Below are positions 1 to 10,700 of a DNA stretch of 26,229 nucleotides, piece after piece. Source of the stretch: Saccoglossus kowalevskii (taxonomy: Eukaryota > Hemichordata > Enteropneusta > Harrimaniidae); the NCBI RefSeq assembly GCF_000003605.2, contig NW_003137830.1, positions 78,417-104,645 of the forward strand, given 5' to 3'. The position numbers were made by a program, and so were the translations under genes. Every line of letters begins with the position of its first letter. Position 1 is the stretch's first letter. Under the pieces are notes generated by a model. It did not search any database and was not told where the DNA came from. It was given only the letters and a program-made list of their open reading frames with translations.

Positions 1-211
1 ATTTATTGACTAATAACTTGTACGGTGTATTTGTATTTATTAACTAATAACTCAGCGTTGTACGTAAGGTGTATTTGTATATAACGTCGGCAAAAACAAA
101 ATGGCGCAACGAACAATTACGCATGCCAGTGCATGACGTGTACGTGAACAGTTCGTTGTTTGGATGTGTTTGTGCTTATTTGGCGAGTTAGTAGGGGGCT
201 AACCTTAAATC
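1..211. other. 3' flank of the VAMP7-like gene, no gene seen
   Basis: No coding exon is visible. Two AATAAA hexamers on the minus strand (TTTATT at 2-7 and 36-41) could serve as polyadenylation signals for the minus-strand gene ending at 466. If so, the 3'UTR would be about 430 bases long and would include the minisatellite at 212-368. This is inference from the hexamers alone. Confidence 0.3.
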
Positions 212-368
212 TGACGAATCGACTTGTGGGACGAATCGACTTTGGGACGAATTAACTTGTGGGACGAATCGACTTTGGGACGAATCAACTTGTGGGACGA
301 ATCGACTTTGGGACGAATTAACTTGTGGGACGAATCGACTTGGGACGAATGTGATTTGGGACGAATCC
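212..368. repeat. Minisatellite, about 33-base unit made of two 16-17-base halves
   Basis: The core GGGACGAATCGACTT recurs about nine times. Alternate copies differ by CTTGTGGG versus CTTTGGG, giving a 33-base higher-order unit. It lies 98 bases downstream of the stop codon of the VAMP7-like gene, so it may be transcribed. The open frames across it on both strands are by-products of the period (33 is a multiple of 3) and are not genes. Confidence 0.9.
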
Positions 369-465
369 ACCGTCCCCCATCTGAATACATTTACATACAA
401 TTAGTTTGCAATCTATTCAATCCAATAACCCACTTTGCCGTGGCGATTGTAAATCTGGAATTGAA

Positions 466-534
466 TTATTTTCCAGCACAGTGTGGGTAACTGAATCCAC
501 CACATGCTACAGCCACGATGATATAAATTATCAC
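466..534 (-). CDS. VAMP7: Copy A terminal exon: end of membrane helix and lumenal tail
   Basis: After the acceptor TTGCAG, 22 residues and a TAA stop follow: VIIYIIVAVACGGFSYPHC, then AGK. The CGGF-(S/T)-(Y/W)-P-x-C pattern is the recognisable VAMP7 C-terminus. The exon has exactly the same length (69 bases) and phase as the copy B terminal exon at 23471-23539 and differs from it at a few positions. It supplies the second half of the transmembrane helix; the first half comes from the exon at 3502-3549, across an intron of about 3 kb. Confidence 0.93.
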   Translation of the reverse strand: MIIYIIVAVACGGFSYPHCAGK

Positions 535-1665
535 CTGCAAAGAATAAACAAACAAGTGTTCAGACGGTGCTCAATAATCAATATTAGGTTTGAATTTTGA
601 TTCCATGGTGCTGTATATAAGTGTGTGTAACACTGAGACTAACATATAAGTGAATAGGAAGTAGAATGTCCCCGGGGGTGTCACTCTATATCAAAACCTT
701 ACACCATGTGCGTTCTTGCTAAAAAAATAATAGGTCCCTAGGGCTGGCAGCACATTGGCAAACCATACCCCCATACAAACCTTACCCATTGCGGACGCAA
801 TGTAAATTTAGTACCCCCTAGAGCAGACATATTGAAGAAAAAAACACCCCCTATTTCGCTAATAACAGATAATCAAAAATCTGTAATCAGCCAATACACG
901 TACAATATTAACAGCCGTCGGTTGAAACTTTACCAGTATATTCACCTTTCAGTAGTGTGTATATAACAACATAAAACATATTCAAAAATATGTAATCAGC
1001 GAAACCAGGGTCTGACACGTACAATATTCACAATTGTCTGTCAAAACTTGATCAGTATATTCACTTGACCAGTATTTTTAACTTTCAGTCGTGTATATAA
1101 TACCATAAAACATTTTTCGAAAATAACGGGATTTTAATTAGTGAATGGTTCGTTTCGCTAACTATAGATAATTGTTTTATGAAGTTTTATACACGACTGA
1201 AAGTTAAAAATACTGGTCAAGTTTCGTCCGATATTTGTGATTATTGTATCTGTAATTTAATAAGATTCTGTTTCGCCGCGTGATTGCAGATTTTCGATCA
1301 TCTGTAATTAGCGAAACAAACCGTTTACTAATTAAAATCCCGCTGTTTTCGCCAAATGTTTTATGGTGTTATATACATGACTGAAAGGTAAATATATTGA
1401 TAGAATTGTGAAAAGTTTTCTTATTGATGCCATGGATTATAGAAAAGATTATGCAGATTAGATTTATTTTCTGTATTTAACCATAGACCTTTTAAAGTCT
1501 ATGTATTTTCTTTAAGTTTTAAAAGTTTTATTTTTGTTTACTTCCTTTAAGTTTTAAAATGTCGTTTTCTTTTTTCATTTATTTAGTATGTGCATTTTCC
1601 AATAATTATATTGCAGCTCCTAATTACTTATTAGTGAGCCCCCGATGTAAAAGGGTAGCAACAAC

Positions 1666-1756
<91 letters not shown>

Positions 1757-4700
1757 ATACAAATACTGGTCAAGTTTCGTCCGACAGTTGTGAATATGTC
1801 AGACCCTTATTTTGCTGATTACAGGTTTTCGACTATCTGTAATTAGCGAAACGAACCATTTACTGATTATATTGTTATTATCGGCAAATGTTTTATTTCG
1901 TTATATACAATACTGAAAGGTGAATATACTGGTCATGTTTCGTCCGACAGTTGTGAATATTGTACGTGTCAGACCCTTGTTTCGCTGATTACAGATTTCG
2001 ATTATCTGATTAGCGAAACAAATCATTTACTATTAAAATCCCGTTATTTTCGGCAAATGTTATATACACTACTGAAAGCTAAATATACTGGTCAAGTTTC
2101 CACCGACAGTTTTGTACGTGTAAGAACCTTGTTTCGCTGATTAAAGATTTTTGATTATCTGTAATTAGCGAAACGAACCATATACGTATTAAATATTATT
2201 ATTTTCGGCAAATATTTTGTAAATATTGAGCATATAAAACCCATATTCACTGAATACAGTTCAATTTTTATTAGGTGTGTTATCCTGTTTCGTTTCGTTT
2301 CTTCGATTACAATAAGCCTTCTCCGTATGCTCGTGTTGGAAGTGGCGGGTAAGTCCCGGTGAGAAAGTTTGCGGCCTAGTCGGGGCTATGGGTCCGCCAT
2401 TGGGGGCCTAGGGAGGTGTACGAGAGTGGTTGTTGCAAGAGAGGGCCTACAGCGGGCGCAGCAACCCTGTGAGTTTATTTCTGGGGCCTATTGCAGACAT
2501 TAGCATTTTAAAGGGCCTATTTGCCTCCCGCGCGGGCCCGCTCTAGAAGGTGAAAAACACCCCGCTTTCCCACTAAATTTGGAACGCACATGGGGTAGTA
2601 ACAGCATATAGAGTGACCCCCCCGGGAGAGTGTCCTGGAACCCTTGACATCCAATCAGGCAAGTCTTGCAACACCAATCTCTCTTTCCAAGATTCAAATC
2701 ATCCACTGAATGATATAATGACTCACTTTAACAGCGAATCTCAACGGGAGCCATTACAAGAGAGTTTGACAATCAGGACAGTCAAGTTGATGATGTAACT
2801 GAATCAGTGAAGCGTGAATCATGACATGGGTGGTGTAAATAATCGACTAGAACATTGTATGGCTGAAATTGTGAATACATGTGTATTGTGGAGACAATTA
2901 ATGCGAGTGGTGACATGTGAAATGAGTTACCCACTCTCCCGATTAAACATTGATGGATGTACGTGTTGATAAAAGTTGGCTTTGATTGCACATTCACTAG
3001 TACTGTTCACTAGAGTGTGTTAGTGATGGTGATTCAGAGCACAAGAAGTGTTTGGTATTACGCTGAAATATGACCAGATGACCTGTTAATAGGTTAGCTT
3101 AAATTGATGACAATTATGTCCATGGACGATTCCAGCATGAAATTAAATCCACAAGTAGGTTCAAGGATCAAGGCACGCTGCCAATACACAAGTGGCAAAG
3201 TGGATCTTGTCTTTTATACAGTTTGACAGCTATTCATGACGGTAGAAATATATGTGCTGTAAACTAAAAATCCTGGTTCAGAGTGTCTCCTGCAAATTAC
3301 ACTAAATTGAATTATACTATAATTTCTGGCTTGGTGTGTCATGTTTTTGTTAAGGGTTTGTGTTTGACCAATGAGTCAGCTCTAAGTCGATTACAGTTCA
3401 ATAAGCAGCTTCTTTTATGTCACCAGGAAGTGAATTCTAGTATACTAGTATAAGAAGTTGGTCATTAGATTATTGAATAATTACTTATTAATAATACTTA
3501 CTGCAATTATTATAGTCAAGATGATAACTAACATTGGCTTCAGGAAACTCTGAAAAGAATATCAAGAGTTGCATTTCAAGATAATGGCTGATAATAAATC
3601 ATGACTCAGATGCACGTAAATACCAATTAATAATAGTAATAATCACCATAATGTGGGAATCTCATTGGCAACCATATTGCCATTGTACAGACACCGCCCT
3701 GGGAGGAAAAGCCTTACAGGAGTGAAGGTAAGAAAACAGAAAATTGTTTCCTCATACGACTGAAATATTTCTTATTATTACTACTGCATTGAGCACAATG
3801 CATTCTGGTCCAGTGCACTGGAAGCAAGTAATAAGCTGCTTATATTATGTAACATTATTTACATAATTAAATACATATAATGCATAAGCATTGTTCAATC
3901 AAAGAACGTAAGGATATACCTAGAACATGTTGTAGGTATTGATGTAAAGGTGTGACATTAAATAAATTGAAACTCTCTTTTGCTCAGGTACAATTTTATT
4001 ATTGTTTTCACCAAATTGAATCGTATCCGATCACCAATTCGTACAGGAAGTATTGAATGCAAATAATTAAATATATAGTAAGTACGGAAAACATTAATTA
4101 GTTAGCAGGTAAGTAAGAAAGGAAGGGAATATTTAAAATGTTAAAATACATCTAATTATAATGCAAAAACGAAAGTAATCAGTATTATGGAATAGCCGAC
4201 ACATCCATATATCACAGTTTATTGAAATATCATAATTGGTCAATTGTGTATGCAAATTGGGAAATAATATTCATAATATGTGTTTTTTTTAAATAAAGAC
4301 TGAATAACAAAAGGGCTAATGTACTGTTTTACCTACATATGAAGCTTCTGGATTCTTATAACCTAGGAGAGGTTCACGTTCACTATTGTCACGTTTCCCC
4401 TAGAATGAAAAGAAATATAAGAAATGTGGTTAAAAAGGTCCAAGTGATGTAGTAGTAATGTGTCAAAACCAGTTGAGTGTTGAACATGTTGAAAATAACA
4501 AATTCCTTACAACCGACACAAGTAGAGCTATCCAAAGCCGTACACCTTGAATACACCTTGGTCTGACATGTGCACGATGTCGTTGGCGCGACTTTTGTTT
4601 AAATATATATGTCTGGGTATCTTATGTCCACTATAAAATAAATAAATATTTCGTATGATCTTCGCCAGAAAATGTTATTACTTAAACTATGTTCTGAAGG

Positions 4701-7700
4701 GAAAAGGATAAAGGCACGAAAATATAAATATCACTTATATCACTATTTCTGATTTCGGATAACCTTAAACACTCCAGCTATCGATAGAAAACAATGTTAT
4801 TAATTATCACCAAATAGTTCAGAAGGTATTGTATACAATTATTTAACTAATAGCGAATGAAAAAGACAAGTTAATTGAATTTGACACTAGTTATGTAAGT
4901 ATTTTGTTTTCATTATATAAAAATTATTTTCTTGAACCAAAGATACAATGCAGGATTTATATGACCTTAGTTATAATAATCCATATCCAGTCCATAAAAG
5001 CAAACTAATTATCATACAAATTAAAAAAAAATAAAACATTTATAATATTGAATATAATACATATTTTATATATATGATGCCATTGCGTGAGAGAATCAGA
5101 CTGCAGTCACTTTGTATCTGATAGTGAATGATCTATTATTTCCCCCAAATTACTACCATAAATGATTATGAATCGATAGCTCTACTTCTCTACTTGTACC
5201 AATGTGTATACGCTGCAGCATTTATTCAGCGATATCATATCACATTTCTCCCAAACATTTCACTCACATTTGATGCTTCTTGAACACTACCAACTTGGTC
5301 TTCAATACTGGATTCACTTTCATGTATGTCAAGATTACTCTACAATAAAAAAAATAAAAGATGTCATGTGTTTAATATATTTAGAACAATTGACAACTTT
5401 ACCAATTAATCAATCAACCAAAGAAAAGTCAGATACACCTTATGTGTGTCTGAGATATGTAGACAACGATTACAGTTGACAATTAAGTTAAGATTTCTCA
5501 TCATAGGATAGATTCTCTTACATCAGATGATTCTTGAATATTAATTCCAATATTAATTGATGAATATTTAGATATAACTTATGTTAGATTGAGATAATTA
5601 TGTTAATTAAAATGCACACTGGTTATGTATGTTAATTGCTATATATATAACATGATTCAATATGTACCTCATATCCTTGATACAAAACGGTGGTTGTTCA
5701 GATACAAAAGTAACATTTTTAAATTTCCCTTAATTATGATGCAATTAGGTAATGAGTTTTCAAATATTTGTGGTTGTGAAAAATCTAATACATCTATATA
5801 CCACATTTTATTGATTTTATGATCAATAATTATTTTAACCAGGGATTGAATTGTTTCCATCATTCTTAACAAATCAAGGATTTTTTTCTTACATCTGATG
5901 GTTCTTGAATATTATCACCTCGATTGAAATATTCATTACTTGCTTCACTGTCGTGTCCGTCGATTCCCCCCTACAGTGAAAATGATAAAAAATATCTTTC
6001 AATTGAAATACATGTATTATGAACTTAATGATACAATCAAGGAATTGAAGTACAATTGTATTTTACTTGTGTGTATAATGTGTTTCCTTGATACTAAACA
6101 GTGGTATCTGGGTTAAATTACCCACTAATAATAATGCAATTAGTTTTAATAGATTGTGGTTGTTAAATAAAGATCGTAGATTGTGAATTATCCGATAGAT
6201 TGAGGAGTACAAAAATATATTTTCCCATCATTCTTAAAATGCGGCGGTCGTCGAGCAACGCATGCGCAAGATACGTGTCTCATATATGAGCAAAGATGGC
6301 GACTTTTAATGTTACAAAGCTTTACTTAAGTAATTTCTTTGGTGATTGGAAGGTTTCGAAAAGTCACCAGCGGTAATTAGTTCACGTAACGCCCAGGTCG
6401 AAACTCGTACATTTGATTTCTACTAGAAGATCGCATTGGATTGTGGTAAAATTAATGTTTATCAACACAAATGCCGCACATGCGCGGCACGACGACTACT
6501 GACTGCCCTATAATATAAGCACATTGTTTCACTTACATTAGTTCCTTCCTGAAAATTGTTACGCTGGTAAATGTCTTCAATACTTGCTTCACTTTCATGT
6601 CTGTCAAGGTTGTTCTTCCATACAACAGGTAAAAGATGACTTTGTATTGAAATAGGTATTTTATGAACCTATTAATTAATTTAAACTAAAACAATTCACA
6701 AGCATTCTTCGATTAAGATTAAATTTACATGCAAAGAGCATAGTTTCACTTACATCAGATGGTTCATAAATTTTATCACTTTGATTAATGTCATCAATAC
6801 TTATTTTACTTTCCTGTCTGTCTAGGTTTCTCTAAAAATATAAACAGATGTATTTGTATGAAAATACTTATGCTTTGAAACTATTAACTTAATTGAACCA
6901 ATAATCATTGTTCATGCATTCTTTTATCAATTCTGTTGATATGATGCCACTGGGTGAGATGTTCAGACATCAGCATCCGGCTTCTACATGCAAAATAGCC
7001 TTTTTCAAAAATACTTTGTGATTTTGAATTTCTTAAAATTACTTCTATAAATTGATATGAATTGACAGCTCTACTTCTGTCAATGTTAGTGTACCGCAGT
7101 TTTTTTCATCGATATCATTTGTCATTAATTTTGTAGGCTAATGTAATATGTTGTTTTTTCATGGATAAATCGTATATTGGTAACCATCAATGTATTTAAA
7201 TGGGAGTTGTATTTTCAGATATTGTAATGGTGATTCCTAATTCTTTCTTCTAAATAATTTCTGACTAATTATTTAATTAGTCAACAGGGTGACCACGTTG
7301 TTACTAGTTATCTTACGTAATTCCACATTACACACTTATCCTGACTGAACCTTACTATATAAACATTTTGAAATCAGTATTAACACAAGTGGAAAATTAT
7401 ATCGATATTTGGCTAAATGAAAGGCGTTAGAATTAGACTCTTCGACGTAATATAAATAAACTCAGTGTTGAATTTAACTTGAACTTGACACATGCATATG
7501 ATTTGAAGATCTTGTGCATGCGTGTGTGCATGCACCTTTTTCATATATTTCAGATTTTTGTGGAATATCCAATACATCGACACAGCACATTTTATAGACA
7601 ACTATTCTTAGCAAATGAATGAGTTATTCTTAACAAATGAATGATAGTTTCACTCACATTTGATGCTTCTTGAACACTATCACCTTGGTCTTCAATAATT

Positions 7701-10700
7701 GCTCCACTGTCATGTATCTCAAGATTTTCCTACAATAAAAACAATAAAAATCAATCAAAGAAACTTTACAAATATGACAACAGTAATTAAGGAAGAAATG
7801 AAATATTTAGGTTAATTCAAATGTACATTGTTATGTATGTTAATTCCAACAACATTCAATGCATACCACATACCCTTGATACAAAACTGTGTACAACGGT
7901 ATCAAGGTTAAATTTCCCTTAATTATTATGCAAATAGGTATTGAGTTTTCAAATATTTGTGATTTTGAAAAATCAAACACATCCATATACCACATTTTAT
8001 TGAAATTCTATGATCATTTATTTGCAAATTAGGAAATAATATTTCTTTCAATCTGTGTGCTAAAGATACGGAGACAAAGGATAAAGCCATTAAATACTAT
8101 TGAAATGTACATTCGTTATGTATTCTATTTTTATGTATAACATGCTTGATTGATACAAAACAGTGGTATCAGGGTTAAATATACCCTAATTATAATTAGT
8201 TTTCATTGATTGTGGTTGGTTGTTAATTGTAGATTGTGGATTATCCAATACATCAAGGACTACAAAGGAAATAGTCCTCATCATTTTAACATAAGGAGTT
8301 TTGTTTCACTTACATTTATTTTTTCTTGAACATTGTTACCCTGGGTAACGTCTTCAATACTTGCATCACTTTCATGTCTCTCAGGGTGGCTCTACCATAA
8401 AAAAAAAGACAAAAATAAAATTTATATTGGAACATGTGTGTTATGAACCTATTAATTCAACTGAAACTGGACTGAAATAACAGGCATTCTCCAATTAAGG
8501 TTACATTAACAAATAGCTTCCATAAAATAATTTCATTTGCCTGTGTTAAATACTCATGTATTATGTTGAATGTCTGTGAACGATCGTAAAGCAGTAGTGA
8601 TGATAAAATAACAAAGGCTCAGCGGTGTAATGTCTGGTTGGTAAAATTATTCATATGAGATTATTTAATAATTATCAAATACCAGTGATATAGGACGTAT
8701 CATATTAGTATTCATTCATTTTTTTCTTCAATTTTTGATCGATCTCGTTTTAAAACATTGCGATGAGTTAATAATACGCACTGTGAATCTATCCTTGTAA
8801 AAAACAACATTAAGGCTCATTATAGGTGTAATCTACCGCCAACCCAACATCCCATAATTTAGACCAGTTGTCAGATAAGGACAAAGCTTACGTTATCTTA
8901 GAAAACGTATCAAAAGCGATTAAAATATTTCACTATCCAGAGTGTTTAGGGCGTTGTTTACATCGTCAAAAACAAAACAAGTCATAAATTAAAACCACAA
9001 TTAACTCTATCTAACGGCATTTTATCTCAGCTTGTATATATTCCACAAGATTTCTCGTAGTAGAGCTTTATTATACACATAATGTACAGTAAATTGATTT
9101 TTGATTTAGTGTAATGTTTTTATATAATTATGCGGAACAACATTTATTCTTGAAAAATGGACCAGAAAGTATACAAAATCAGCTACTAGTATACTTACAT
9201 CTTCTGTTTTATAGACGGTAATTTTAATTTTACATTTGATATGTAATTGTACCTCTCCATCTCCCAATAAGCTACCTGTAGAGAACAATTATACACATTA
9301 ACGTATGACTGTATACATTCGATTAGTATATACGTCTTACATAGTCAATGGATCACTGAATTCCTATTAATTTGGATATTTTTGGTAGTTTCAGCACAAA
9401 TACGTATGTGATACAAACGGATTTAGTCATTTAAAATTTCCCTAGTATTTCCATGCACATATTTGTTTCACCCATGCCTCGTAGCGATTTTCACAGGTCG
9501 TGAAAGTAAGTCGCATGTTTATGGATCCACACAATAACGCCATATCTTTAATGGAATTGTGTGAAATAAGGCGATCCGACAAATCCGATTTTTAATTTTT
9601 TTATTTAAACATCGAGAAACAGCAGGCACATTCTCTCCGGGTTTTTTTTCGCTTGTTTTAAAAAAAATACTTTTGGAACTAACGCGCATATCGTTTCGTA
9701 TTTTTTGGTCTAACACTAATTGGTGTTCATAATCTAGTATGCAAATGAACACGCACAAATTACGACGACTGCGGCAACTGTGAAAGAAAGAAATGGGGTT
9801 AACGAGATATTCAATTCGTGGCCCTGCAATATCCGATTTCTTCGTTTATATTATTTTTATTTACAACGTAAAGTCAAATAATCCTCTATATATAAGAGTG
9901 AATCACATCGATTCAGGTCTATACTAACACATATACTAGTATAAAGTGATGTAAAATTAATTTAGCTCCGCTGTCAGATGACCCAGCGGAGTTGTTGGTA
10001 TGGGGTATGTCTCTCCGGCGTCGTCCGTCCCGCGTCCCGCATGAAGTTTTCCTTTAAACGACTTCTTCTTCAAAAGTACTTGACCAATTACATTCATATT
10101 TGTACCAAAGGTACTTGGGGGTGGTCCTCTGTCAGATTTGTTAAATTTATTTTCGACAACTAGTTCGAAACCGTAAGTCCAAATGCTGTCATATTTCCAG
10201 CAATGATACTGGCGTGATACTCTGTCAGATTTGTTAAATTTGTGTCAAAATATGCAAATTTGGACTTTTAGTGAATATTTTTGTTATTTTTTTTATTTTC
10301 GACAACTAGTCCGAAACCGTAAGTCCAAATGCTTTGATATTTGTAGCAATGGTACTTGGGGTGGTCCTCTGTCAGATTTGTTAAATTTGTGTCTAAATGT
10401 GGAAATTTGGATTTTTAGTGAATATTTTTGTTATTTTTGGTAAAATATGTTATTTTCGACAACTAGTCCGACACCGTAAGTCCAAATGCTTTCATATTTC
10501 CAGCAATGATACGTGGGGTGCTCCTCTATCAGATTTGTTACATTTGTGTCAAAATTTGGAAATTTGGATTTTTAGTGAATATTTTTGTCAATTTTGGTAA
10601 AAAAATGTTATTTTTCGACAACTTGTCCGAAACCGTAAATCCAAAATCCTTACATATTTCCAGCAATGATACGTGGGATGGTCCTCTGTCAGATTTGTAA

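Larger units (their letters stand above)
668..2634. mobile_element. Non-autonomous DNA transposon with long terminal inverted repeats, about 1.97 kb
   Basis: The left end reads CCCGGGGGTGTCACTCTATAT and, about 20 bases on, CCATGTGCGTTC (to 714). The right end (2581-2634) read on the minus strand gives CCCGGGGGGGTCACTCTATAT and CCATGTGCGTTC, so the termini are imperfect inverted repeats of about 50 bases. No transposase frame is present. The interior holds several copies of a ~160-base unit in both orientations and a tetranucleotide microsatellite. I could not define a target-site duplication, so the outermost few bases are uncertain. It sits in the last intron of the copy A gene and does not touch an exon. 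Confidence 0.75.
5068..6614. repeat. Segmental duplication block I (three repeat exons)
   Basis: Intron and exon sequence here is collinear with 6945-8391. Matching anchors are 5068-5215 with 6945-7105 (GATGCCA..GTGAGA, ATTGACAGCTCTACTTCT-like), the exon at 5268 with that at 7658, 5630-5830 with 7853-8010, and 6060-6239 with 8130-8300. The exon at 6537 matches that at 8314. Block I holds one exon (5893-5970) that has no partner in block II. Confidence 0.75.
6945..8391. repeat. Segmental duplication block II (two repeat exons)
   Basis: Collinear with block I at 5068-6614 (anchors given there). It lacks an equivalent of the exon at 5893-5970 and lacks the MITE-like insertion at 6240-6512. It therefore serves as the empty-site control for that insertion. 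Confidence 0.75.

Noticed and set aside
188-490. Repetitive ORFs (WDESTLGRINL and similar).
   Set aside because: These are translations of the 33-base minisatellite in several frames, with no splice or start support. The true coding exon here is 466-534 on the minus strand.
10231-10700. Overlapping plus-strand ORFs with FGFLVNIFV-type peptides.
   Set aside because: These are translations of the ~155-base tandem units inside a transposon. They shift frame between units, so no coherent protein results.
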